DNA of 64,000 nt from Limnomonas spitsbergensis (Eukaryota > Chlorophyta > Chlorophyceae > Chlamydomonadales). The position numbers and the translations under genes are program-made. The stretch spans positions 2,666,001-2,730,000 of the forward strand of contig JAYJMM010000116.1 in assembly GCA_037349105.1 (NCBI GenBank), written 5' to 3'. The notes beneath the pieces are model-generated. The model did not search any database and had not been told where the DNA came from. It was given only the letters and a program-made list of their open reading frames with translations. This document shows, piece by piece, positions 11,201-23,400 of this stretch. The number at the start of each line of letters is the position of its first letter. Positions within the stretch are counted from its first letter, which is position 1.

Positions 11201-14200
11201 CCAAGTTCTTAATTTCTGACCGGAAACCGGCGTCGACGATCGATAATTAGTATATTTGTGGATCCCTCAGCCCCAAACAAAATTAATTATGAGGGAAGGC
11301 AAAGCCAATCTACGGTTTTGATAGTTTGATACCGTATGGAGGTATGATTTTTGCGTCTTAAGTGCTTAAGAGACAGGGGCTCTGCAGCGGGGAGTACCAT
11401 TAACAAGTCCCTGCACGGGTTAAGGGTTTAGGGTTTAAACCCTTAACCCTAAACAAATCCCTGCAGGGCTCTAGGCTGGCCGCACAGGCCGCAAGGTACT
11501 AGACCAGCATGGCAGCACCATCAAACTCCAAGTGGTATAAAAAAACTGCAAAGACACACCTGTAATCATGCGAAGACGCTCGGGAAGGCGTCAAGGGAGG
11601 GGGGATTCACGGAGGGGGGACGTGTTCCACGAATCCACGATACCTACTACCTCTAAATCCCACTGCCGTCCTCGCCCCTTGAACCACAGGCAGATCCTCT
11701 CTCCCCTCCCCTCTCTCCCCCCTCCCCTTGCCTCCCCGCTCCCCTCCCTTACCCCTCCCTTGCCCTCCCCTCCCTGCTCCCCTCCCTGCGCCTGATCCTC
11801 TGCGACCCGCTTCTGGGGCGTCTTGACATGCAACTACGCAAAAGCTGAGTACACTACCATAACTACCATGGTTAGCAGGGGCTGCCCTCCCCTCCTTGTT
11901 TCCCTCCCTTCTCCCACCTAACCTACCCCGCCATTCGCCCCTCTCTCTTCTCCCCTGTCCCCCCTCCCCTCGCCTTACCTCCCCTCCCCTCCTCGCCCTT
12001 TGCTCCCCTCCCCTCCCCGCTCCCCTCCCCTTCCCGCCTTCCCTTCCCTGCTCCCCTCCCCTCCCCTTCCCGCCTTCCCCTCCCTGCTCCCCTCCCCGCA
12101 CCTGATCCTCTGCTAACCGCTGATGGGGCATCGCGACAGGCAGCTGTGCAAGGGTGAGTACACGGCTACATCTGCCGCGGTCACCAAGGGCTGCCTTCCC
12201 CTCCTCACTCCCCTCTCCTCTCTCACCTGACCTGCCCCGCCTTTCGCTCCCATCCCCTTGCCTTCCCTTTCCCAGCCCCACCTTCCCCTCCCCTCCCCGC
12301 ACCTGACCCTCTGCTAATCGCTTATGGGGCGTCTCCATATGCAGCTGCGCATGGGCAGAGTACACGGCCATGTCCACCGCGGCTAGTAGGGGCTGACGAT
12401 GACACCTTCTGGTTGGAATGCTGGGCAGGGGGGGGGGGAACAGCCACGAAAAAGCTTTCAAAGTTAGGATTGGGGGCTCAAACTGCTTCTTAACCCTTTT
12501 AGTTGGAATGCTGGGCAGGGGGGGGAACAGGCACAAAAAGGCTTTTGGGTGTGGGGGTGGGGGCTCAAACTGCTTCTTGGCCCTTTTAATTGTAATACTG
12601 GGAGGGGGGGGAACAGGCACAAAAAGGCTTTTGAGCATAGGGTGGGGGCTCAATACTGCTGTTTGACCCCTTGAATTGCTAGGGTGGGTGGGGGGGGGCA
12701 CTTATGTTTTTTTAAATAGGGGTGGGCTTGACACCAGGGGCTGGACACTGCTGTTTGACCCCTTGAGTTTACATGCTCGGCAGGACAACAGGCACGAAAC
12801 GACTCTTGAGCATAGGGGTAGGCTCAATATTGCCTCTTAACACAGAGTTGTTGGAATCATAGCCTAGCAGTGGGCTCAGACCCCTTGAATTTGAGTTGGC
12901 ATGGTGGCATGCTTGGGTAGTAAAACAGACACTCCAAATGGACTTATAGCCTAGCAGTGGGATCAGACCTGCTACACTGCATCCCATCCCTGCCCGACCT
13001 CAGCCCAGGAGAGTTTCGTAAAGCACAACCTCAACCCCAGGAGAGACGCGGTGATTATGTCGAGTTGTACAACGGCACAAGATGTACGCCTTTCAAGCAC
13101 TACGGATCAAACTGCACACCAAGCATGTCCGGTCATGCGGCCACGTCTCATGCCCCCCCCCCCTCTCAGACACGTAACTCGCCCTTTGTTGGCAAGGGGC
13201 AAACAGGGTTCCAAGCAGAAACAAACCATCAAACCATCCCGCAAATCGCCCCCCCCATCCCGCCCGACTATGCCCACATGGAGAAGGAGGTGCTCCCCTG
13301 AAGCTCTGCAACCCTCGCTCTAAGCACGCCTGAGCCTAGGGCATTTCCAAATCCTAAACCCTGAGAACCCTGCACATCTGAAACTTGTAACCACGTGACC
13401 CTAAACCCTGCACCTCTGAACCCTTCAACCATGTGACCCTACCCAGCCGTGCTCAACTCACCCAGAGTACGACGTGTCGTTGGACTGGTTCCGCGCCTTG
13501 ACATACGCGCGGTGCCACCTCGGCCTGCTCAAGAGAGCCACCGTCACGGAGGAGGCGCGTCCGGACCGTGTGACCGCAGGTGGCGGAGTTCCCGGCACTG
13601 CCGCTGCCGCGCCCGCTCTCCGATCCTCCGCCCTCGACTGAAACCCCTCAACGGCAGCCGTCATGTCGGCAGCCCTCCCGAGCGGCAAGACGGGCCGTCG
13701 GAGTGGCAGGGATACTCCAGGAGCTTCCTCGGGGAAGGGAGGACCGCGGCCGCGGCCGCGGCTGCCCCAGTACCCTTCAACGGTCCTGCTCGGCTGGCGG
13801 TGGTGACCGCCTGCCTCCCTCGATATGCTTGAGAAGGCCGCATAGGAGCGCAGCGGGGACGTCGCGAGGAGCACGCGCTCGCTGCCCGGCTGCCCCGAAG
13901 ACGTGTTGCGTAACTCCGAGAGCCAGTTCGCCACATTCAGCTGCACCGCGTCCAGGTTGAGGCTGCCGAGGCTGCTTCTCGCCACACCGGCGCTCGCCAG
14001 CCCATCCTCGCTGCTCTCGCTCTCACTCCCGATGCTGCTGCTGTGGCGGTGTAGCGGGAGACGGAGCGGCGGTGGCAGCGGCGCGACATGGATGCTTCGG
14101 TGATCCAGGGGCTCCTCACAGGCCTACGTTATAAATTCAAATTCAAATTCAAATAAAATTCGAATGCACGGACTTGCAGCACAAGGCCTTATATAAAACC

Positions 14201-17200
14201 TATGGTCTAACTCTCCTTTTGGAGCAGCTCTAAAACAGCATGATACTGGGTTTGTTGTAATCAATTAAACTTCTTTCTTCATGACGTTCAAACCAGCTTG
14301 CACCATTGCAAACCAGTGATTATTTTAAGGAACCGGCTTAACCCGGTCTCACCACTTCATGATTATTGGACCAATCCTGAGGTGGCATTGCACCACTCTG
14401 AGGCGCGGCGAAGCCACGCGAGGGAGATGCGGGGGGGCACCGCCCCCTGCCTGGGGGTCCGGGGGCGGAATGCAACCCTGCTTCATGCCTCCCAGCAAGG
14501 ACCTCACAACCGAGCGTGTGGATCAAGTTCACATACCCTGCCCCAAGGAGCAGCTATGTGTTTCAGGGTTCAGGTTCTATGGATCAACTTCACATGCCCT
14601 GTCCTATGTAGCCAAGATATTTAAGGGTTTTGGGGTCCACTTCAAGATTTCACATGCCCTGTCCCAAGCAGCTACGGCAAGCATTATACCTTCTCGGTCC
14701 CACGAGCAGAGTGGTCGAGCGCTGCTAGCTCGCCAGCTGCTGGCTGGCGATGGAGCGCCTGGAAGTCATGACCACCACCATCCCTGCCGGTGTGCTGCAG
14801 TCCTCTGGAGGCTGCTTCTGCCGCCTTGAAGGTTTCACCCTCCTTGGGGGTATCACCCTCCAGGGCCTCCCCTGGAGAATCCTGAAGCAGCCACCGCTCG
14901 ATCTCAAAGGCAATGATGGAGAATGGGGCGACTTGGAGGAACATCGGCACGCCTGATGAGGGGAGTAAGTGGGGGGAGAGGGGGGAGGGAGGTAAGGGAG
15001 GGAAGGGGGTAAGAGGGGAGAGGGGAGTACGTGGGGAGAGAGGGGGGGAGAGGGGGGAGGGAGAAAAGGGGGGTAAGAGGGGGCAGAGGGGGGAGGGAGG
15101 GGAGGGGGGTAAGAGGGGGGAGAGGGGGGAGGGAGGGGAGGGGGGTAAGAGGGTGGAGAGGGGGGAGGGAGGGGAGGGGGGTAAGGGGGTAAGAGGAGAG
15201 GAGGGAGGGAAAGGGGGGTAAGAGGGGGGAGAGGGGGGAGGGGGGTAAGAGGGGGGAGAGGGGTAAGGTGCGAATTAAGGGGGTAAGGGGGTAAGAGGAG
15301 AGGAGGGAGGGAAAGGGGGGTAAGAGGGGGGAGGGGAGCTCATTATGTACACTAGCAGTGACCTGCAAGTGTGGAAACTGCAAGAACATCGCGACATGAC
15401 CGCCTTCCTCAACAGTGTATGCTGGCTGGACAAAGTAAGCCATGGCAGATGCAAGGACAAGAACACAGGATGCCGCATACAAGGCTTATAAAGCAGAAGC
15501 GTAGCGTCAGGCGCCAAGCTGCAAAGCTGAATCCGCCACGGTCCGCCGTAAGGGTGGTGGACATTGAATCCTGGAAGGCGTTTTTGTCAGCCAGGACAGG
15601 CCTATTTTTTTTGGTACACTTCCTCAGCCCGCGGTAAACGCGCCCTCAGGCTTGGGAAAAAGAAGAAATCGGACGCGCACCTGTGAGGAGGGACACGCGT
15701 ACGCCTGTGGCGCCAAACGTGGCGTCCATGATGGGTAAGCCGATGATGACCGTGTTGTTGGCCTGAAAAAAACACAATGGGGTAGGGGGCAGGGAGCATT
15801 GGCGCCACAGCAGCATGCAGGGGGCAGGGGGCAGGGGGCAGGGGGCAGGGGGCAGGGGGCAGGGGCGCCACAGCGGCATGCAGGGGGCAGGGGGCAGGGG
15901 GCAGGGGGCATTGGCGCCACAGCGGCATGCAGGGGGCAGGGGGCAGGGGGCAGCAGCCATAGGTGCCACAGCGTCATGCAGGGGGCAGGGGGCAGGGGGC
16001 AGGGGGCAGCAGCCATAGGTGCCACAGCGTCATGCAGGGGGCAGGGGGCAGGGGGCAGGGGGCAGCAGCCATAGGTGCCACAGCGTCATGCAGGGGGCAG
16101 GGGGCAGGGGGCAGGGGGCAGCAGCCATAGGTGCCACAGCGTCATGCAGGGGGCAGGGGGCAGGGGGCAGGGGGCAGCAGCCATAGGTGCCACAGCGTCA
16201 TGCAGAGGGCAGGGGGCAGGGGGCAGCCATAGGTGCCACAGCGTCATGCAGGGGGCAGGGGGCAGGGGGCAGCCATAGGTGCCACAGCGTCATGCAGGGG
16301 GCAGGGGGCAGGGGGCAGCCATAGGTGCCACAGCGTCATGCAGGGGGCAGGGGGCAGGGGGCAGCCATAGGTGCCACAGCGTCATGCAGGGGGCAGGGGG
16401 CAGCAGCCATAGGTGCCTCAGCGTCATGCAGGGGGCAGGGGGCAGGGGGCAGCCATAGGTGCCACAGCGTCATGCAGGGGGCAGGGGGCAGCCATAGGTG
16501 CCACAGCGGCATGCAGGCTGCTACTGAAACTGTGTGCGCAGCTGTCAGGACCCTAGTTCGTGAAGGACACCCTAACCACTGAAACAAGTGAGGACCCTAG
16601 TATGTGAAGAGCACTTCACCCTAAACCCTCAACCCTATCCAAGTAGATCAACCAGAACGCTATTATTATACGACTCCTGGATTAGCCGTACAAGGCGGTA
16701 AAGGAAAGAAAAGACAGAGTGCGAACCTGAGCTGGACGCCCTCAAGCTCCCAAAACTCAACCCTCACCACCAGCAGGTCGAGCAGCCCGGCCTCCCCCAC
16801 TCACCACCAGCAGCAGGTTGAGCAGCCCGGCCTCCCCCACTCACTACCAGCAGCAGGTTGAGCAGCCCGGCCTCCCCCACTCACCACCAGCAGCAGGTTG
16901 AGCAGCCCGGCCTCCCCCACTCACCACCAGCAGCAGGTTGAGCAGCCCGGCCTCCCCCACTCACCACCAGCAGCAGGTTGAGCAGCCCGGCCTCCCCCAC
17001 TCACCACCAGCAGCAGGTTGAGCAGCCCGGCCTCCCCCACTCACCAGTCACCACCAGCAGCATTTCGAGCAGCCCGGCCTCCCCCCCTCACCACCAGCAG
17101 CAGGTTGAGCAGCCCGGCCTCCCCCACTCACCACCAGCAGCAGGTTGAGCAGCCCGGCCTCCCCCACTCACCACCAGCAGCAGGTTGAGCAGCCCGGCCT

Positions 17201-20193
17201 CCCCCACGCCGCCATGTCCCCACAAGTAGGTATAGCAGATGATGCACGCTTGAATAATGGAGGCCCACATGATGTATGCGCTGATGCTCCTGACCAGGTA
17301 GGAGCAAGGAAACGGAGGTGCATGTGATGAGATCGATAGGAAGCTCGTGGAACATGTCATGATGTCATGATCGATAGGAAGCACGTGACAACAGCTCCCA
17401 CATGATGTACGCGCTGATGACCCTGACCAGACATGAGCAAGGAAACGGAGGTGCATGTGATAACTGATGAGGTACTGGGAGGACTCTTGCGACGACACCT
17501 CGGCAATACACTCCGGATCGGTCCAGAGGCAGAGCCAAAGACCAGCGAGCATGTGAAGTCCTGATCTGTGATTTTGCAGAGTAATTGTCCCAGTCGGGGC
17601 AGCAAGGGGAAAATGAAGGGGACGGCAAAAAAGAAAATGGGCAACTCTGGTCCTATCCGCCTACCAGCACCCAGTGTACGAGTGGCCAGAGCAAATGTTC
17701 ATCGGAGGTTACGCCTGATGACGTAAAATGCCATTTGTCATGCGCCCTGAGCCTCTGCAAGCAGATTCAAGGACACCGGTGACAGTGGTGGCTGTTAACC
17801 CCTCCGGTGAAAATAACCAGAGAGAGTCTTGGCGCAGTCGGTAGAATGGCTTTGACCCAAGTGGCATGCCCCTGACAGTCGGGGTTGTAGAACAGAGGCT
17901 CTGACACACATAATCCACCCGCAGGCAGGGGTGGCAGGCCCTGGTTTGGTGCAACTTGTAGGTGAGCTTTTTGAAGGCTAGTCTCTTCGGGGGCAGGGGA
18001 TACGGTTTGCCTGACCTTTGTGTTCGTGTTCTTGTTGTTTGGTGGGTTAACACACAATCCACCTGGCCACGACCACCACTGTTTTCTTTTACGTGATTCA
18101 GCTACATTTCGGCTACAACGTGGCCCATGGCCGAGAGGCTCCCATGCAAAAAGCCCTGCCGCAAAGGTTGGGTTTAGGGTTTAAAGCCTAGGGTTGAGGG
18201 TTCCGGCGCGGAAAGCCCTGCCGCGCGGCTCGGGGGCACAGCCTGGGTCCCTGGTGGCCCGGTGGTGGCCGCCCGGCGGCCTCCCTATGGCGCACAGCCG
18301 CACACTACACAAAAACACTGATGGCCACGTGCATAAGGACTCGCCTAAACCCTTATCAACCCCGGCCCCCCTCCTCTTACCTCCACGCCAATGGATCCTG
18401 CAGATCTAGTGTGATTCCCAGGAGGTACACATTCAAGGCTGGGAAGCTGCACAGGCGGCAGTCAGGGCAAGGAGCGGGCTGTTAGTGGGACATGGACATG
18501 TAGAGTTGTGTTGGGGGCATGCCATATTGGCATACCACCTTTGGGGGACGGCCACCAATGGTCCAGTGGGGACTTCATTTGTAGCCGCCTGCGGTTAGTG
18601 GCCGGAGCAGCGGGTTTGATGCACCAGGACCCCCTGGTCAGCAGCTGTGATGTAGCTGAGGGTCAGCAGCTGTGATGTAGCTGAGGGTCGGCAGCTGTGA
18701 TGTAGCCGAGGGTCAGCAGAAGCAAGTAGGGGGCCAGCAAGCAAGCAGGGGGTCAGCAAGCAAGTAGGGGGGCAGCAAGCAAGCAGGGGGGCAGCAAGCA
18801 AGTAGGGGGCCAGCAAGCAAGCAGGGGGTCAGCAAGTAAGCAGGGGGCCAGCAAGCAAGCAGGGGGCCAGCAAGCCGGGCAGGGGGCTTACCTAACGGCC
18901 CTGGACCCAGAGCTCGCGACGTGAGGCAAGAACAGACAGGTTGACTCACAGACACAGACTGGGTTGAGGGATCCAAACCGCCAAACGACCCTCTGTCTCC
19001 CCCTGTCTAGATCACCGGGGTCCATGTTCCTACCCCCTTCATATAGGAGGGGGATGTGGCTGCACCATGGTCCTGGCTGTGTATGGTAGCTGGAATTAAG
19101 GTTGCTCATCCCCTACCAGCCCCAAATCGCGGCCGGACGCTCAGCAGGGCCCAGCGTGTATGCACCGTTCTAAATAGACACAGACTGAGAGCTGCCTGTG
19201 GAGCTTGACCTCACAAGCCTGGCAGTGCCTCGCCGGCCAGACCCGCCCAGTGGTGTTTATTTCAGCGTAAGCCATACCACGTGGGGGGCCAGGGGTCCTG
19301 TGAAGGGCCACTACCAATGGTAAAGAGCCGATTCAGGACCCAGGGCAAGGGACCACCAGTTGGTCACTACCAGTGGTAAAGAGCCAATGGCCTTCGGCCG
19401 GGATTGAAGCAGCAGGCAGCTTACTGCACCTGGCCGACCCGGCCCTGGGCCTTGATACAGCTGAGGTATGCTAGAATATACATTTTTGGTCAAGAGGTGC
19501 CGGGCAAACTGGCATGCGCTTGGGTGTATTGAGATGCGTGGGTGGGAGAGGTCGTGTGTTACGTGAGGCAGAAATGACCCACCAGGCCAGTAGCATGAGT
19601 GTGTTGGCTTGCGGCATGAACCGGTCGCTGATGAGCAGCTTGTGCCAGGAGAACAAATAGCCGGTTCCGATGATAACCGAGATTTGTAATCCTGAGGGCG
19701 CATATGGGTGATAAGTAGGATCGTGAGGTTATGTGTGGGGGGATGATGAGTTTGGCTGGGTTGAATAGAGTGTGTACGTGTGTGCGTATATGAGTGTGTA
19801 TGTTTGTGGTTTTCTGGCTCTAGAAATGGTTGACTGATGAAAAAGAACTGGAGGGAGCGGTCGCGGGTTAGCTTGTGCCTGTGGGTGGATGAATAATGAA
19901 GGTCCTGTGCATGAACATCGAATTACATATGAACCTTGTGGCCATGGCATGCTGGAAGATGGGGTGAACACTGGTTTTGAGGCTCCCATGTGGCCATGCC
20001 TCCTCAACGAAACCTAGGAAGGCAACCTCAATACCTCATGCGGGCTAAATTCGGGAAATGAAAAGCCTGTAGCACGCTAAATGTTTGTCAGGGTTCAGTT
20101 ATGCGCTAAGCTTGCTGCTAAGAGGCATTTCTGTGGCATTCCAACTTCCTTCCACTCACCGGCATTTACAACCCCTATCAGCGGCCAGCCCAT
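8144..20193 (-). CDS. Auxin efflux carrier / PIN-like membrane transporter
   Basis: Eleven exons, in transcript order: 20193-20160, 19691-19583, 18446-18381, 17289-17172, 15762-15681, 14952-14690, 14123-13462, 10076-9963, 9531-9359, 8668-8569 and 8314-8168. The protein (about 630 residues) follows the AEC/PIN plan (PF03547). Five N-terminal membrane segments include GLQISVIIGTGYLFSWHKLL, FPALNVYLLGI and ANNTVIIGLPIMDATFG. A hydrophilic Ser/Arg/Ala-rich central loop spans exons 6-7, and about five C-terminal segments include NPMLWSLLVALVVSASGLRV and CPTASTAFVIAAKYSYGTEL. Known role: transport of auxin or other organic anions across plasma or ER membrane; the substrate is not predictable. The start ATG at 20193 is inferred. 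The last exon may simply read through its donor to TAA at 8146-8144. All junctions agree in phase except exon 7 (phase 2) to exon 8 (phase 0), so a small exon is probably missing. Confidence 0.85.
9185..9320 (+). repeat. Degenerate interstitial telomere-like array
   Basis: Runs of TTTAGGG, TTCAGGG and TCTAGGG (about 18 heptamers) in a transporter intron. Confidence 0.75.
10070..11070 (-). repeat. 227-bp tandem repeat carrying a transporter acceptor junction
   Basis: The landmark GCGCACGGGTGCAGGTG occurs at 10184, 10411 and 10638 (period 227). Within each unit, GCAACACGGACCTGTGCA is a copy of the acceptor and first bases of the transporter exon at 10076-9963 (minus strand TGCACAG then GTCCGTGTTGC). 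Units decay toward 11070. Confidence 0.85.
11120..11335. repeat. Imperfect inverted repeat, MITE-like
   Basis: ACCGTAAATTTGATTTGCC at about 11123 pairs with the reverse complement of GGCAAAGCCAATCTACGGT near 11300, both next to CCTTCCCTC/GAGGGAAGG. The span is about 215 bases, inside a transporter intron. Confidence 0.5.
11690..12360. repeat. ~200-bp CT-rich tandem repeat
   Basis: Three diverged units share TGATCCTCTGC-ACCGCT, GGGGC-TC-ACA and GAGTACAC, separated by CCCCTCCC-rich runs. Intronic; strong strand asymmetry. Confidence 0.75.
12410..12790. repeat. ~90-bp tandem repeat with G runs
   Basis: About five imperfect units share TGCTGGGCAGGGGGGG, AACAGGCACAAAAAGGCTTT and GGGGGCTCAA. Intronic. 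Confidence 0.75.
14960..15340 (+). repeat. G-rich GGGGGGAG/GGGTAA array
   Basis: About 380 bases of almost uninterrupted G runs (GGGGGGAGAGGGG, GGGGGGTAAG) directly upstream of the acceptor of transporter exon 14952-14690. The G-rich strand is the template strand of the gene and has strong quadruplex potential. Confidence 0.85.
15785..16520 (+). repeat. ~56-bp minisatellite with GGGGGCA runs
   Basis: Copies of ATAGGTGCCACAGCGTCATG followed by two to five GGGGGCA units. The period is 56 bases where four GGGGGCA units are present and shorter elsewhere. It lies upstream of the acceptor of transporter exon 15762-15681. Confidence 0.9.
16775..17200 (-). repeat. 40-bp tandem repeat carrying a transporter exon end and donor
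   Basis: About ten copies of a 40-base unit. On the minus strand each reads GAGGCCGGGCTGCTCAACC, then TGCTGCTGGTG and GTGAGTGGGG, i.e. the last ~30 bases of exon 17289-17172 plus its 5' splice site. The real exon ends at 17172; the others form a ladder of intact GTGAGT donors. Confidence 0.92.
17262..17475 (-). repeat. Duplicated acceptor and start of transporter exon 4
   Basis: Two copies about 133 bases apart share the minus-strand sequence CACATGCACCTCCGTTTCC, a TGGTCAG acceptor and an exon start coding (S/V)ISAYIMW. The 17289 copy continues into a good transmembrane exon; the upstream copy (near 17420) diverges after IMW. Confidence 0.85.
18600..18890 (+). repeat. Family A 3'-end repeats plus AGCAAGCAGGGGG array
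   Basis: Three tandem AGCTGTGATGTAGC(T/C)GAGGGTC units are followed by about ten GGCCAGCAAGCAAGCAGGGGG-type units in a transporter intron. Confidence 0.75.
18955..19175 (+). repeat. Dispersed repeat family C, copy 2
   Basis: Shares CTCCCCCTGTCTAGATC, CCGGGGTCCATGTTCC, TACCAGCCCCAAATCGCGGC and CAGCAGGGCCCAGCGTGTAT with 7160-7345. Confidence 0.7.
19355..19465 (+). repeat. Family A copy 4
   Basis: GGCCTTCGGCCGGGATTGAA, GCAGCAGGCAGCTTACTGCA and GGCCTTGATACAGCTGAGG align with the family core and 3' end. Confidence 0.6.
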
Positions 20194-20430
20194 GACGGCT
20201 GGAAACAATGCAGACTGAGAATTCGTAATGTCCAATTGTGCCGATCATAAGGAGGAGTGGCTACAATTTGTTACGAAACCCCAATTGAATTGATATGTCA
20301 AAAGTCTCCGAAACCCCACACTTCGCCGAGAGGGACCTCGAGTGAGAATGGCATGGTGCCGTGCCAGCTCAGGTGTTTTCTTTCTTTGATCCTAGCGTCA
20401 CGAGCATTTGAATTTCTGCGTTCAATAAGC
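20194..20430. promoter_or_regulatory. Shared divergent promoter region (transporter / TMEM70-like)
   Basis: 237 bases separate the inferred start codons of the minus-strand transporter and the plus-strand TMEM70-like gene, so both 5' UTRs and core promoters must fit here or overlap. No TATA box or named element was recognised. Confidence 0.45.
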
Positions 20431-23400
20431 ATGATGCGCGTGGCTCGTTTGATCGAAACCTTGCAGCCATCAGCAAGGACGTGCCTGTCGCTGCTCTTGC
20501 CCGCCTCAGATGCATGCCCCAGCCTGCATGCCGGTGAGTCGACCACAAGAGCCTCCTCAAACTCCCTGGATATTTACTGCTTTCATGTGTGAAGTCTACA
20601 AGTGTTTGGCTCGCTGCATGAAAGCAGTGATGTGCATGGGGGGCAAGGATGGCGGCTGCATGCATGTAGCATTCTCACCAGTTGAAACCAAGGATCTATA
20701 GATCCGTTGGGCCTAACTGGTAAATTAAACCTAACAGTTACAGAAATGTCGTAAAATTACCTCACAACACGACCAATGATAATCCCTTCTCCAGGATCCA
20801 CAGGACAGCGGCGCAATCTCCAAGACGGCCTGTACCCCCCGCTCCATTCTCTAAAGCCTGCCGAGCCAAGCGTCGCAACACGCCATGCAACTGATCCAAA
20901 CATGAGCCCCCGCGTCGAGCCGCGTTACCGTCCATGCGTCAGCAGCCCCCTCCAGGTTGCAAGACACCTGTCGTTCCTCCCATTCAAGGCAGATGTGACA
21001 CATGGCCGCATGTTTTCATCTGGTGATCATGCTGGCGTGGGCAGGACGACTGAACAGCCATCGTCAACAAAAGAAGAGCGCCCCAGATCGCTGCCGCCGC
21101 CGCCTCCCATGGATGCCCACTACATGGGGCCGCTATCAAAGACTCACAAGATGCTCAAGGTACAGCTGATGCAGCCACCCGCCACCTAAAGGGTATCCTA
21201 AAGGGTATTCTCTTCGGGAGCTAGCCTAAGCATGTATTTATCAACTTAAAACAGCTGCATAACTAGGACTGCAACCCCATTCAGCCCCCATTCAAACCAC
21301 ATTCAAACCCCATATAAACCCCCATATAAACCCCATTCAGCCCCCATTCAACCCTTATCCAACCCCCATTCAACCCCCATTCAACCCCCATTCAACCCCC
21401 ATTCAACCCCCATCCAACCCCCATTCAACCCCCATTCAAACAATATTAAAACCCCATTCAAACCCCATCCAACCCCCATTCAAACCCCATTCAAACCCCA
21501 TTTAACACCCATTCAACACCCACTCAACCCCCATTCAAACCCCATTCAAACCCCATCCAAACCCCATTTAAACCCCATTCAACCCCCATTCACAGATGCT
21601 CAGCCTGTCCAACACCGCCCTTGCGTTTGCCGCCGCCCCCGCCATCATGATGTATGCAGAGAATGTGTCGTACGTCTCTCGCATTGGCCTGTCATCCTCC
21701 TTGGTCTTCTTTGGGGTTTTGACAACAGGTCCGTGCATGCTTGTGGGTCGGGAAAGAATACCCCAGGGCCAGGAAGGGATTGGAGGGCAAAAGCAACGGG
21801 TGGGACTTGGGACCCTCGGAGTGCACAGAGCTCGACGCGAGCTGTCCAAAACTAGTGTTTGTCAGACTTTTTTTGGCGCATGGGGGGAGGGTGATATAAG
21901 GGGGGTAGAGAGGGGTGGGGGTTGGAGGTCTCCGGAAAATTTGACGTTTCCATAAGAAGCAAATGTGTTGTAGCCATGAGATGATGATCGAATGAGAGCT
22001 ACGCTGTACTCTTTCCTGTTTTTAATGCAGTTCAATGGGTATCAACGAATGCTGCATGCATTAGCATCTGACCTGCCTGTCATGCAGGATGGCATGGGGG
22101 GGTGGGGTGCCAAGCTCTGAAAAAACGACTCATTGCGCCATGAAGCTGCTGCTCTGTGGACACCGTGGTAAACCCTAAACCCTAAACCCGTAAGACTGCG
22201 TATGAGCTTTGTATGAGTGTCTTGAAGTTCGTTAACCCAGATGGCCTTCAGAACCACCAGGCATGAAAAGAATGCGATAAATCGGCTGAAAGGCTGCTGG
22301 CCAAGGGCCACGCCTCGAAGCGGAAGCGGACAATCAAAATTGTATTCCCCTCTCCGCCCCTCTCCAAGCTCAAATCCCTGGCTAGATCTCGGGCTTGTTT
22401 CGTGTATTTTTGGTTAAACATTTGGCATTTACCAGCCAGCTCGATGAATTGGCACCGTTTTAGGCGCCCTCTGAATTGACCGATCACTGTTATTTGGGCG
22501 GAGGGATAGCCAGCATCCTTGCTCAAGTCATGGGCTAGGTCTCCTGCTGGATTTTTAGTTTTTCTTGTTGGGGTCTTTGACAATTGCTAACCAGCTAGGT
22601 TCTTTGATGCTACGAGTAGCGCATTGATTGAGTCTGACCTACTTGAGTTTGGACCCCACACATACTCTGAACTCCTGTTTTATGACTGAGAAAAACTGTT
22701 TTATTGGGTTCTAGAGGTGGGAGGGGGGGGTCAGCCAAGAAGGCCGTTTCACGCGGATTTTGACTCCCCCCTCGAAAAAGGCTTATATGATGCCAGGACT
22801 TAAGGCCAGGGTTCTGTTCAATTATTGGCTGCCAAGCCCGCACAACCTCCTGCATGATCCTAGCATTTCAGGTTTGCAGGTTGCATCATGTCGTGGCGCA
22901 CCCTGCGTGTTTGTTTAAAAATACACGTCAGACATCTTCGGCAGATCCCTGGTCAGCCAACACTGCCGGCTGATGGCGACCAAACCTTGACCGGCCTACA
23001 GCCGGTGGCCCAAACAACAGGGCCTGCTGCACCAGGCCCCCAAGGCTTTGGCTGTGATGTACCTGAATGGTAGCTGAAGCATCTCAAAATAAGCTGTTAT
23101 GCAAGACATGCTGATGCATGACATGCACCATCTTCACTACCTGACTTTCCTGGATCACTTGTTTCCCCCGACCCGAAGCCCCTCCTTGTCCCTACCCAAA
23201 ACCCTTAACCCTGACCCAATGCCCTACCTCTTTCCTATCCCTAAACCTAAAACCTGACCCAATGCCCTGCCTCTTCCCTAACCCTAAACCTGAACCCTGA
23301 CCCAATGCCATACCTCTTCCCTAACCCTTAGCCCTGACCCGATGCCCTGCCTCTCCCTAACCCTTAACCCTGACCCAATGCCCTACCTCTTCCCTAACCC

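Noticed and set aside
15275..15517. Extra transporter exon with VAMFLQFPHLQV, resembling VPMFLQVAPF of exon 6
   Set aside because: Exons 5 and 6 already join in phase with family-consistent spacing; the only downstream GT is GTCACT and the resemblance is short.
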